From Bacillus sp. T33-2 (GTDB taxonomy: Bacteria > Bacillota > Bacilli > Bacillales > Cytobacillaceae): DNA of 64,000 nt. The notes beneath the pieces were generated by a model that worked only from the letters and a program-made list of their open reading frames with translations, did no database searches and had not been told where the DNA came from. Made by a program: the position numbers and the translations under genes. Position 1 is the stretch's first letter, and every line of letters starts with the position of its first letter. The DNA is taken from NCBI RefSeq assembly GCF_002860205.1, contig NZ_PGVB01000029.1, positions 124,001 to 188,000 on the forward strand, read 5' to 3'. Below, in pieces: positions 7,030 to 14,964 of the stretch.

Positions 7030-7170
7030 TCAGGACGAATATCTTATTCTGTGAGATAATGAACGACGATGAATTTCGGTTTCAATTAAACGAATGAAGT
7101 CAAGGCTGAGGTCTAATTCTCTTGCTTTAAAATAGGATTCAATCAAAAGTTCATCTGAAAGTTTCCGCAT
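7030..7170 (-). CDS. sda: Sda, sporulation histidine kinase inhibitor
   Basis: The 46-residue product reads [18 protein letters not shown] at its start and ends HRIRYSS, closely matching B. subtilis Sda, a helical hairpin that binds KinA and KinB and blocks entry to sporulation when replication is disturbed. Start: the second of two in-frame ATGs (7170-7168), since GGGGGTG lies 10 bases upstream; the other ATG two codons earlier overlaps that site. It is divergent from yqeG, and several DnaA boxes lie upstream, in keeping with DnaA control of sda in B. subtilis. Confidence 0.95.
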   Translation of the reverse strand: MRKLSDELLIESYFKARELDLSLDFIRLIETEIHRRSLSHRIRYSS

Positions 7171-7287
7171 CCCAGTCATTCACCCCCGAAAAATGATAAT
7201 TAAATAGCACTTATGAAATAGTATAGTAAATTCAGTTTGTTGTACTCTTACTCTATCAGATTTAATCAGGCAGAACAACCGTTCTGG

Positions 7288-7386
7288 TTATCCACAGGGC
7301 CCCGTGGATAACCTGTGATTATTTTGTTTATAAATGGGAAAATAGTAATGAAATCAATGTGTAAAATGTGAATAAAGTTATCCACA
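7288..7386. promoter_or_regulatory. DnaA-box cluster upstream of sda and yqeG
   Basis: Perfect TTATNCACA boxes are at 7288-7296 (plus, TTATCCACA), 7367-7375 (minus, TTATTCACA) and 7378-7386 (plus, TTATCCACA). A one-mismatch box TTATCCACG lies at 7303-7311 (minus). A weaker match (TTTTACACA) is on the minus strand at 7359-7367. B. subtilis has such a cluster at sda, where DnaA acts as a transcription regulator and the site also titrates DnaA. A TATACT -10 candidate for sda is on the minus strand near 7217-7222. Confidence 0.85.
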
Positions 7387-7596
7387 GCTGGGAACAAGAA
7401 GATTTTTGTCGAAAAATATTACCTGCCGGGCAAGTATTTTGTTTGTTTCTGGTGATGATATTCAGCCATTTTTCCATTTTCTAAAAACAGCCGTTCTCGG
7501 AACTGCCTGGTATAGCAGGTTTGTTTTGTAAGATGGGGTAAAATTAGTTATGATGTTTACATTACGACAGGAATTATATAATGAGGTGTAATTAAA

Positions 7597-8112
7597 GTGT
7601 TAAACCATTTTCTGCCTGACCAGCATGTTAAAAGTATATTTGATATTAAGCCGGAAAACTTAAAAGAAAAAGGAGTTAAAGGAATCATTACCGATCTCGA
7701 CAATACTCTGGTAGAATGGGACAGGCCTTACGCCACTCCCAAATTGATCGAATGGTTTGATGAAATGAGAAGGAATGAAATCCTTGTGACTATCGTTTCC
7801 AACAATAATGAAACCCGTGTAAAGGCTTTTGCCGATCCCCTGCATATACCGTTTATTTTCCAGGCGAGAAAACCAATGGGCCGTGCATTTCGCAGGGCAT
7901 TAAAGGAGATGGGGCTGCGCCAGCAGGAAACGGTAGTGATCGGTGACCAGCTGCTTACTGATGTCCTGGGCGGAAACAGAAACGGCTTCCATACAATCCT
8001 GGTTGTGCCCGTTGCGAAGACCGACGGGGTGGTTACCAGGTTTAACCGTATGGTTGAGAGGCGGATCCTAAATTGGTTCAGGAAAAAAGGCAAGCTTAAT
8101 TGGGAGGACTAA
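7597..8112 (+). CDS. yqeG: YqeG, HAD IIIA family phosphatase
   Basis: The 171-residue cytosolic protein has HAD motif I DLDNTL (about residues 32-37), motif II in IVSNN, a lysine after it, and the acidic motif GDQLLTDVLGGN near residue 126. Relatives in the PGP phosphatase group suggest action on phosphatidylglycerophosphate, but the bacterial substrate is not settled. The GTG start follows GAGGTG by 8 bases. It is the first gene of a tight cluster; yqeH begins 4 bases after its stop. Confidence 0.92.
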   Translation: MLNHFLPDQHVKSIFDIKPENLKEKGVKGIITDLDNTLVEWDRPYATPKLIEWFDEMRRNEILVTIVSNNNETRVKAFADPLHIPFIFQARKPMGRAFRRALKEMGLRQQETVVIGDQLLTDVLGGNRNGFHTILVVPVAKTDGVVTRFNRMVERRILNWFRKKGKLNWED

Positions 8113-8116
8113 AGCA

Positions 8117-9223
8117 TTGGAACAACAAGAAATAATTTGTACTGGATGCGGGGTTAAAATTCAGACGGAAGAGCCGCATGAACTCGGGTATGCACCGCCA
8201 CCCTCGCTTGAAAAAGAGGCAATTGTGTGCCAGCGCTGTTTCCGTCTGAAGCATTATAATGAAGTTCAGGATGTCAGCCTGACAGACGATGATTTTTTGA
8301 AAATCCTGAATGGGATTGGCAACAAGGACGCCCTTATCGTGAAGATCGTTGATATTTTCGATTTTAACGGCAGCTGGCTTCCGGGCCTGCATCGTTTTGC
8401 CGGCAAGAACAAAGTCCTTTTGATTGGAAATAAAGCGGATTTGCTTCCGAAATCCGTGAAGCAAAACAAACTGACCGACTGGATGAAGAAGGAATCGAAA
8501 GAACTGGGATTAGTGCCGGAAGAGGTGTTCCTCGTGAGCGCCTCCAAGGGGATGAATATCAAGGAAACGGCGGCCGCAATCGACCGGTTCCGTGAAGGAA
8601 AAGATGTTTACATTGTAGGCTGCACAAATGTGGGGAAATCTACGTTTATAAACAGAATAATAAAAGAAGTGACCGGAGAGGGCGATATCATTACAACATC
8701 ACATTTCCCGGGCACTACTTTGGACATTATTAAAATCCCCCTTGATGACGGAAAGTCGCTCATTGACACTCCCGGCATCATCAACCATCATCAAATGGCA
8801 CATTATATAGATAAACGCGACTTAAAGGTGATTACACCGAAAAAAGAAATAAAACCAAAAGTGTACCAGCTAAATGAAGGGCAGACATTGTTTTTTGGCG
8901 GACTGGCCCGTTTTGACCATATATCAGGAGGGCGGCGTTCGTTTGTCTGTTATCTATCCAATGAAATAAATATACATCGTACAAAGCTGGATAATGCTTC
9001 TGAGTTATATGCGAACCATGCAGGCGAATTATTGACGCCTCCCCGGCGTGAACAGATGGATACTTTTCCTGAACTCGTCAGGCATGAATTTGTTATTAAA
9101 GAAGGAAAAACGGATATCGTCTTTTCCGGGCTTGGCTGGGTCACCGTGAATGACCCCGGAGCGAAGGTTGCCGCCCATGTGCCAAAAGGAGTTCAGGTGA
9201 TGGTGAGGCAATCATTGATCTAG
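8117..9223 (+). CDS. yqeH: YqeH, circularly permuted GTPase for 30S ribosome assembly
   Basis: The 368-residue protein starts with a zinc-finger module (CTGCG..CQRC within the first 40 residues), then GTPase motifs in permuted order: NKAD (G4, about residue 98), SAS (G5), GCTNVGKST (G1, about 173) and DTPG (G3, about 218). A C-terminal domain that binds RNA or protein follows. YqeH is needed for small-subunit maturation. The TTG start is preceded by GGGAGGA. It is cotranscribed with yqeG and probably aroE. Confidence 0.95.
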   Translation: MEQQEIICTGCGVKIQTEEPHELGYAPPPSLEKEAIVCQRCFRLKHYNEVQDVSLTDDDFLKILNGIGNKDALIVKIVDIFDFNGSWLPGLHRFAGKNKVLLIGNKADLLPKSVKQNKLTDWMKKESKELGLVPEEVFLVSASKGMNIKETAAAIDRFREGKDVYIVGCTNVGKSTFINRIIKEVTGEGDIITTSHFPGTTLDIIKIPLDDGKSLIDTPGIINHHQMAHYIDKRDLKVITPKKEIKPKVYQLNEGQTLFFGGLARFDHISGGRRSFVCYLSNEINIHRTKLDNASELYANHAGELLTPPRREQMDTFPELVRHEFVIKEGKTDIVFSGLGWVTVNDPGAKVAAHVPKGVQVMVRQSLI

Positions 9224-9293
9224 CTGCACGGCAGACGGCACGCAGCTGTAGAGCTCTTCCGTGTGAACCCGTTTTTCCGGAGGGGAGAGGAAC

Positions 9294-10133
9294 TTGAAAA
9301 AATTATACGGAGTGATTGGCGATCCAATCGCCCATTCGATGTCGCCATTAATGCATAATGATTTATTTGATTACTACAGGATTGATGCCCATTATTTCCC
9401 CTTCCATGTGACAGCCGCGAACCTGCCTGCAGCAATAACAGGTTTTAAGGCGATTGGAGCGGCAGGCTTTAACGTCACCATACCTCATAAAACGGCCATC
9501 ATTCCCCTTTTGGACCGGCTGGATCCGCTTGCTGCTGCCATTGGGGCGGTAAACACGGTGGTGAATGAGGAAGGCGAGTATGTAGGCTACAATACGGATG
9601 GACCGGGATTTGTCCATGGCTTGAAAACAGCTTTTCCAACGTTTCAAAATGAGAAGATATTGATCATTGGAGCTGGCGGAGCAGCACGGGCTATTTATTT
9701 TTCACTCGCGCAAGCAGGAGTGACGGAGATTGATATTTGCAACCGTACACCCGGAAATGCAGCAAATATTGTAAATCAGTGCCCTTATGCGTCTAATTCC
9801 AACATATTGGATACTCACTCTGCGCAAGAAAACATGGAACAGTATGGGATTATCGTGCAAACGACGAGTGTAGGGATGACTCCAGACACCAGCGCCCAGC
9901 CGCTTTCTTTAGAAAAGTTAAACCGTGGCAGCCTTGTCTGCGACATTATTTATAACCCGTTGGAAACACAGCTTTTGAACGATGCAGCTTCTAAAGGTGG
10001 ATCTGTTCAAAACGGACTTGATATGTTTGTGCTGCAGGGGGCACTTGCGTTCGAGAAATGGACCGGCATTTTTCCCGATGTGGACAGAATGAGGGGAATT
10101 GTCCTGAAACAGCTAGGAGGATCAGAATGTTAA
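9294..10133 (+). CDS. aroE: Shikimate dehydrogenase
   Basis: The 279-residue enzyme reduces 3-dehydroshikimate with NADPH in aromatic amino acid synthesis. Visible are GDPIAHSMSPLMHN (substrate Ser residues, about 8-21), NVTIPHK with the catalytic Lys near residue 66, NTDGPG, and the nucleotide loop GAGGAARA near 126. The TTG start follows GAGGGGAGAGG. The stop overlaps the start of yqeI by 7 bases. Confidence 0.96.
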   Translation: MKKLYGVIGDPIAHSMSPLMHNDLFDYYRIDAHYFPFHVTAANLPAAITGFKAIGAAGFNVTIPHKTAIIPLLDRLDPLAAAIGAVNTVVNEEGEYVGYNTDGPGFVHGLKTAFPTFQNEKILIIGAGGAARAIYFSLAQAGVTEIDICNRTPGNAANIVNQCPYASNSNILDTHSAQENMEQYGIIVQTTSVGMTPDTSAQPLSLEKLNRGSLVCDIIYNPLETQLLNDAASKGGSVQNGLDMFVLQGALAFEKWTGIFPDVDRMRGIVLKQLGGSEC

Positions 10134-10417
10134 CTGGAAAGCAAAAACGATTTTTAAGATCAAAAGCCCACCATCTCAATCCGATTTTTCAAGTCGGCAA
10201 GGGCGGAGTAAATGAAAATATGATCAAGCAGATCGCGGATGTGCTCGAGGCAAGGGAATTGATAAAGGTGAGTGTGCTGCAAAACTGCGAGGAAGACAAG
10301 GATACGGTTGCCCGGAAGCTTTCCGAAGGCGCAGGTGCAGAGCAGGTACAAATCATTGGCAACACCATCGTCCTTTATAAGGAATCGAAAGAGAACAAAC
10401 AAATCATTTTGCCATAA
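10127..10417 (+). CDS. yqeI: CRS1/YhbY-type RNA-binding protein
   Basis: The 96-residue protein is one CRM domain, with LRSKAHHLNPIFQVGKGG and the GNTIVLYK end strand. YhbY in E. coli associates with pre-50S particles. The start is ATG at 10127 because GGAGG lies 8 bases before; the frame runs further upstream within aroE. Its overlap with aroE suggests translational coupling. Confidence 0.93.
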   Translation: MLTGKQKRFLRSKAHHLNPIFQVGKGGVNENMIKQIADVLEARELIKVSVLQNCEEDKDTVARKLSEGAGAEQVQIIGNTIVLYKESKENKQIILP

Positions 10418-10519
10418 TGCATACCCGGCCCATGCAAGGTTAACCCACTCACCAGGCAGGTGTTTTTGGGCGTTTGCCGGGACATATGCCGGAAAAAGTA
10501 ACCTGAGGAGGGGCCAAAA

Positions 10520-11089
10520 TTGAAGAAAATAGGCATACTTGGCGGAACGTTTAATCCGCCCCATATTGGACATTTGGTCATTGCCAATGAAGTTCTGTTT
10601 TCGCTGCGGCTTGATGAAATCTGGTTTATGCCAAACCAGCAGCCGCCGCATAAGCATAAAACGGCTGGGGCGACTAATGGTGACCGGTATGCTATGGTGA
10701 ACCTGGCGATTCAAGGACATCCGTGTTTTCGGACAGAGCCAGTCGAGTTGAAAAGAAGCGGCCCTTCCTATACGTATGAAACAATGAAGATATTAAAAGA
10801 AATGTATGATGACCACGAATTTTTTTTCATCATTGGTGCAGATATGGTTGAATATTTGCCCAAGTGGTATAAGATAGACCAATTAATCAAAATGGTTACA
10901 TTCGTGGGTGTAAGAAGGCCTGACTACAGCCATGTGACCGACTATCCAATATTGAACGTGGATACCCCCATGCTGGACATATCGTCAAGCATGATCAGGA
11001 AGCGACTTGAACAAGGAACGACTATCCGCTACCTGGTCCCTGAGCCGGTCAGGATGTATATAAAGGAGAATGGTTTATATGGATCGTGA
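10520..11089 (+). CDS. nadD: Nicotinate-nucleotide adenylyltransferase
   Basis: The 189-residue enzyme joins nicotinate mononucleotide and ATP to give deamido-NAD. The nucleotidyltransferase motif [11 protein letters not shown] (about residues 9-19) and [10 protein letters not shown] (about 156-165) are both present. The TTG start follows GAGGAGGGG. The stop lies inside the start of yqeK, an overlap of 11 bases. Gene order nadD-yqeK-rsfS is standard in Bacillus. Confidence 0.96.
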   Translation: MKKIGILGGTFNPPHIGHLVIANEVLFSLRLDEIWFMPNQQPPHKHKTAGATNGDRYAMVNLAIQGHPCFRTEPVELKRSGPSYTYETMKILKEMYDDHEFFFIIGADMVEYLPKWYKIDQLIKMVTFVGVRRPDYSHVTDYPILNVDTPMLDISSSMIRKRLEQGTTIRYLVPEPVRMYIKENGLYGS

Positions 11090-11645
11090 AAAAGCCTTAA
11101 GGCTCGTTCGGGAGCAACTGACCGAGCACCGTTACGAGCACACGCTCGGTGTGCTGGAAACAGCGCTGGAGCTGGCACGAAAATACGGCGCGGATCAGAA
11201 AAAGGCGGAAACCGCTGCAATATTCCATGACTATGCTAAATTCCGCCCCAAAGATGAAATGAGGCAAATCATTATCGATGAGAAAATGCCTCCAGAGCTG
11301 CTTCTTTATAACAGCGAACTATGGCATGCGCCGGTAGGGGCGTTTCTTGCCCAAAAAGAGGCGGGAATTGACGATCCGGAGATTTTGGATGCAATCAGGT
11401 TTCATACTTCAGGCAGGCCGAAAATGGCGTTGCTTGAAAAAATTATCTATGTAGCAGATTATATTGAGCCAGGAAGACATTTTCCCGGTGTTGAAGAAGT
11501 AAGGGAAATGGCAAGGTCAACCCTGGATCAAGCGTTGATCCAGGCCATAAAAAATACGGTCAGGTTTTTGATGGCAAAAAACCAGCCTGTCTTTCCAGAA
11601 ACGTTCAACACCTATAATTGGCTAGTCAGTAAACAGGAGGACTGA
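11079..11645 (+). CDS. yqeK: YqeK, HD-domain hydrolase
   Basis: The 188-residue protein has the HD-domain metal residues: His18 in YEHTLGV, the HD pair in [10 protein letters not shown] (about residues 50-51), and a later Asp in [10 protein letters not shown]. subtilis YqeK has been reported to hydrolyse diadenosine tetraphosphate symmetrically. Start: the ATG of MDREKAL, 10 bases after AAGGAG; an ATG three codons upstream sits on the ribosome binding site. Confidence 0.92.
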   Translation: MDREKALRLVREQLTEHRYEHTLGVLETALELARKYGADQKKAETAAIFHDYAKFRPKDEMRQIIIDEKMPPELLLYNSELWHAPVGAFLAQKEAGIDDPEILDAIRFHTSGRPKMALLEKIIYVADYIEPGRHFPGVEEVREMARSTLDQALIQAIKNTVRFLMAKNQPVFPETFNTYNWLVSKQED

Positions 11646-11649
11646 TTTA

Positions 11650-12006
11650 ATGAGTGAAAGACAACTACTTTTAACAGCTGCAAAAGCAGCAGATGATAAA
11701 AAAGCCGAGGACATCATGGTTCTCAACATGAAAGGGATTTCGCTAATAGCGGATTACTTTATTATTTGCCACGGAAACTCCGATAAACAGGTTCAGGCGA
11801 TTGCGCGGGAAATCAAGGATAAAGTTGAGGAAAACGGGGGCTCTGTCAAACGAATGGAAGGGTTCGACGAAGCAAGGTGGGTACTGATTGATCTTGGAGA
11901 TGTGGTCGCGCATGTTTTCCATCGTGAAGAAAGAAGCTATTACAATCTTGAACGGCTATGGGGTGATGCTCCTTTAGTGAACATCCAGAGTGAACTTCAG
12001 CAATGA
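11650..12006 (+). CDS. rsfS: Ribosomal silencing factor
   Basis: The 118-residue RsfS/Iojap protein binds L14 on the free 50S subunit and blocks subunit joining in starvation. Conserved blocks include ADYFIICHGNS, RMEGFDEARWVLIDLGD and VVAHVFHREERSYYNLERLW. The ATG lies 9 bases after GGAGG, and its end overlaps yqeM by 4 bases (ATGA). Confidence 0.96.
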   Translation: MSERQLLLTAAKAADDKKAEDIMVLNMKGISLIADYFIICHGNSDKQVQAIAREIKDKVEENGGSVKRMEGFDEARWVLIDLGDVVAHVFHREERSYYNLERLWGDAPLVNIQSELQQ

Positions 12007-12749
12007 CATACAAGCAATTTGCCTATCTGTACGATCACTTGATGCAGGACGTTCCATATGAACTATGGGCCGAGATGACGATGAAGTTAAAAGAAAAGTA
12101 TGGCATAAAGGGCACGAAGCTGCTTGACCTAGCCTGTGGCACAGGTGAGATGTCGATCCGTCTGGCAGGTGCAGGACTGGATGTAACAGGAGTAGATTTG
12201 TCAGATGATATGCTGGCTGTTGCCAGGATGAAGGCTGATGAACAAAGGTTTTCAATCCAGTTTTTCCAGCAGGATATGGCCGATCTCGATGTACCCGGAT
12301 TATTTGATATTGTGTCCATTTATTGCGATTCAGTCAACTACCTCCGCACCGGGGATGATGTGGAGAAAACGTTCACTGGTGTTTTTCGCCACCTGAATGA
12401 AGGCGGACTGTTTTTATTTGATGTTCATTCACAATATAAAATAAAAAAAATATTCCTGGACCACACGTTTGCGGTGAACCAGGATGATATTTCTTATATA
12501 TGGCATTGTTTTCCGGGACAATATCCGGACAGCGTAGAACATGAACTGACTTTCTTTGTCCACGATGAAGAAACTGGCCAGTATGACAGGATCGATGAGG
12601 ATCATTTTCAACGGACTTTCCCTGTCAGTTTTTATCACTCTCTCCTGGAAAAAAGTGGGTTTACTGTGAAGGAAGTAACCGCGGATTTTAACGAAACAGA
12701 ACCGGCGCCAGAATCAGAGCGGATATTCTTTGTAGCAATAAAACCATAG
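12003..12749 (+). CDS. yqeM: YqeM, class I SAM-dependent methyltransferase
   Basis: The 248-residue protein has methyltransferase motif I LDLACGTGEMS (about residues 41-51), an acidic residue after strand 2 (TGVDLSDDML) and an aromatic C-terminal part. The substrate is unknown. It is translationally coupled to rsfS through the ATGA overlap and ends the yqeG-to-yqeM cluster at a terminator. Confidence 0.9.
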   Translation: MTYKQFAYLYDHLMQDVPYELWAEMTMKLKEKYGIKGTKLLDLACGTGEMSIRLAGAGLDVTGVDLSDDMLAVARMKADEQRFSIQFFQQDMADLDVPGLFDIVSIYCDSVNYLRTGDDVEKTFTGVFRHLNEGGLFLFDVHSQYKIKKIFLDHTFAVNQDDISYIWHCFPGQYPDSVEHELTFFVHDEETGQYDRIDEDHFQRTFPVSFYHSLLEKSGFTVKEVTADFNETEPAPESERIFFVAIKP

Positions 12750-12753
12750 TTAA

Positions 12754-12787
12754 GAGGCTGCAGATCCTTTTCCGCAGCCTTTTATTG
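12754..12787. terminator. Terminator after yqeM
   Basis: AGGCTGC (12755-12761) pairs with GCAGCCT (12774-12780), followed by TTTATT. It separates yqeM from the convergent comER. Confidence 0.75.
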
Positions 12788-12839
12788 TATTTAAATTTTT
12801 TTTTATTATCAAAAAGGAAAATGGCATTCTAATCGAGAA

Positions 12840-13667
12840 TTATTTATTAATAGAAAATTGTTCCCTTACTTTTTCAAGATCATCCTCAAATTTTAAATGT
12901 GTTGCCTCAAACAAATGTTCAAACATATCACCCAATTCACCCTCAAGGACTTTTATGCCTTCTCCGGTAATCCCGCCTTTTACACACACCTTTTCCTGTA
13001 GCGCTGGCAATGTGTAATACTTTTTCCGTAATAATTCCCCCATGCCGATCAGCATTTCACTTGCAAGTACCGTTGCTGTTTCCTGGTCTATTGCTGTCTG
13101 TTTCACCGCCGCATTAATAAACCTCTGTGTCAGGTAACTGATGAAGGCCGGTCCGCAGCTGACGATGTCTGAAGCTACCCTTGTTATTTTTTCATCTATT
13201 TCGACTGGCACCGAAATGCTGCTAAATAACTCCTGTATTTTCATCCTCCACTGTTCGCTGCAATTTTTACCGAATGTCAACAGGGATACCCCGGCCAACG
13301 CGCGGTTAGTTATGCTTGGAATGGCACGTGCTGCATTGCAAGGCACTGTACATTCAAGCTGTTCGACACTGATTGGGCTCGTAATTGATATGACGCATTT
13401 TGACGGTGCCAGTGCCGGCCTTATGTTTTCCAAAACAGAAAATACATCGTGAGGTTTGACGCATATTAAGATGGCATCGGATTGATACGCAGTCTCCAAT
13501 GGACTTTTGCAAAGACCGATATCCGGATATATATTTTTTATTTGCAGAGCTTTCGCTATCGTTCTGTTTGTCACTGTCATTGAAGAAGGGGAAACGGCAT
13601 TGCCATCGATTAAAGCCTCAGCAACTATCCTCCCCATATTACCTGTGCCAATTATCCCAATTTTCAA
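12840..13667 (-). CDS. comER: ComER, pyrroline-5-carboxylate reductase-like protein
   Basis: The 275-residue protein has the Rossmann motif IGTGNMG near the N terminus and the fold of ProC-type reductases. In B. subtilis it is divergent from comEA just as here, is not needed for DNA uptake, and has been linked in other Bacillus to entry into sporulation. The start chosen is TTG at 13667, after GGAGGGATGGGA; upstream frame has no ribosome binding site. Enzymatic activity is not established. Confidence 0.9.
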   Translation of the reverse strand: MKIGIIGTGNMGRIVAEALIDGNAVSPSSMTVTNRTIAKALQIKNIYPDIGLCKSPLETAYQSDAILICVKPHDVFSVLENIRPALAPSKCVISITSPISVEQLECTVPCNAARAIPSITNRALAGVSLLTFGKNCSEQWRMKIQELFSSISVPVEIDEKITRVASDIVSCGPAFISYLTQRFINAAVKQTAIDQETATVLASEMLIGMGELLRKKYYTLPALQEKVCVKGGITGEGIKVLEGELGDMFEHLFEATHLKFEDDLEKVREQFSINK

Positions 13668-13753
13668 ATCCCATCCCTCCTTCGTACCCGATTTTCTCAT
13701 ATAAATTTATGATTAAAAAAATTAGAATATACCAACAGAAAGGCGGTTAAAAA

Positions 13754-14386
13754 ATGATCAACTGGCTGAAAGAACAGAAAGTGTATATAGTTTGTGCTCT
13801 TCTTGTTGCGATTTTTTCAGGATATGCTTTTTTTGCTTCCGGAGATTCAGGTGAATCCAGCCCAGAGGAGGATTGGGCCATCGAGAATAAAGCTGTTGAT
13901 ACAGAAAAAGAAGACAAGGAGAAGCCTTCAGAACCAGCTGTGGTCAAAGCAGACATTAAAGGGGCGGTGCTGAAGCCTGGCGTCTATGTAATGAAGGAAG
14001 GGGACCGGGTCATTGATTTGATTGAAACGGCAGGTGGGCTGTCAGAAACGGCTGATGCAGCAACTGTAAATTTTGCCCTTCATGTCAAGGATGAAATGGC
14101 AGTGTACATCCCCGAGAAAGGTGAGCAATCAAATATTCCTCAACCAGTGGAAGGCAGCCTGAACGGAGGCACCGGCACATCGGGCGGAACTGGAAAAATT
14201 GATTTGAATAAAGCTGAGGCGGCGGATCTTGAAACGCTGCCAGGCATCGGGCCCTCGAAAGCGACGGCTATTTTAGAATACAGGGAAACAAACGGTCCAT
14301 TTAAAGCGATAGAAGATTTAAAATTGATCAGCGGCATCGGGGATAAAACGTTTGAAAAGTTGAAGGACAACATATCAGTTAACTAG
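13754..14386 (+). CDS. comEA: ComEA, DNA receptor for transformation
   Basis: The 210-residue protein has a short cytoplasmic start, one membrane span (VCALLVAIFSGYAFFA, about residues 13-28), an acidic linker, an SLBB-type domain (KGAVLKPGVYVMKEGDR), a Gly/Thr linker, and a C-terminal tandem helix-hairpin-helix (LETLPGIGPSKA and LISGIGDKTFEK) that binds duplex DNA outside the membrane. It is first in the comEA-comEB-comEC operon. Confidence 0.96.
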   Translation: MINWLKEQKVYIVCALLVAIFSGYAFFASGDSGESSPEEDWAIENKAVDTEKEDKEKPSEPAVVKADIKGAVLKPGVYVMKEGDRVIDLIETAGGLSETADAATVNFALHVKDEMAVYIPEKGEQSNIPQPVEGSLNGGTGTSGGTGKIDLNKAEAADLETLPGIGPSKATAILEYRETNGPFKAIEDLKLISGIGDKTFEKLKDNISVN

Positions 14387-14471
14387 TCATAAAGGAATTG
14401 CGCCCGTTTCCTTATAGCTTTAAACTAAAATAGGACAGATAGTATAAAAGACAGAAAGGGAGCGGGTTAAC

Positions 14472-14936
14472 ATGGAAAGGATTTCCTGGAATGAATATTT
14501 TATGGCGCAGAGCCATTTGCTTGCATTGCGAAGCACGTGTACACGTCTTACAGTTGGCGCCACGATCGTGCGGGAAAAACGCATTATCGCGGGTGGTTAT
14601 AATGGCTCCATTGCCGGAGGAGAGCACTGTATTGATGAAGGATGCTATGTGATTGATCACCATTGCATACGCACAATCCATGCCGAAATGAACGCTCTAT
14701 TGCAATGTGCCAAATTTGGCGTGCCTACAGAAGGTGCTGAAATATATGTGACTCATTTTCCGTGCCTGCAATGCTGTAAAGCCATTATCCAAGCAGGGAT
14801 TAAAACTGTTTACTATGCAGAGGTTTATAAAAATCATCCGTACGCAGTGGAACTGTTCAGGAAAGCGGGAGTCAAGGTTGAGCAGGTAGAATCACCGCCG
14901 CTCATGTTCCCGGGGCAAAACGCCGAGCAACAGTGA
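14472..14936 (+). CDS. comEB: ComEB, dCMP deaminase
   Basis: The 154-residue zinc enzyme turns dCMP into dUMP. Zinc and catalytic residues are visible as HAEMNALLQ (about residues 74-82) and PCLQCC (about 99-104). The ATG follows GGGAGCGGG. In B. subtilis comEB lies in the competence operon but is not needed for DNA uptake. In this genome it may matter more for pyrimidine salvage because cdd appears lost downstream. Confidence 0.95.
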   Translation: MERISWNEYFMAQSHLLALRSTCTRLTVGATIVREKRIIAGGYNGSIAGGEHCIDEGCYVIDHHCIRTIHAEMNALLQCAKFGVPTEGAEIYVTHFPCLQCCKAIIQAGIKTVYYAEVYKNHPYAVELFRKAGVKVEQVESPPLMFPGQNAEQQ

Positions 14937-14964
14937 CCCTGCTGGCAAAAGGCAGGAATCTTAT

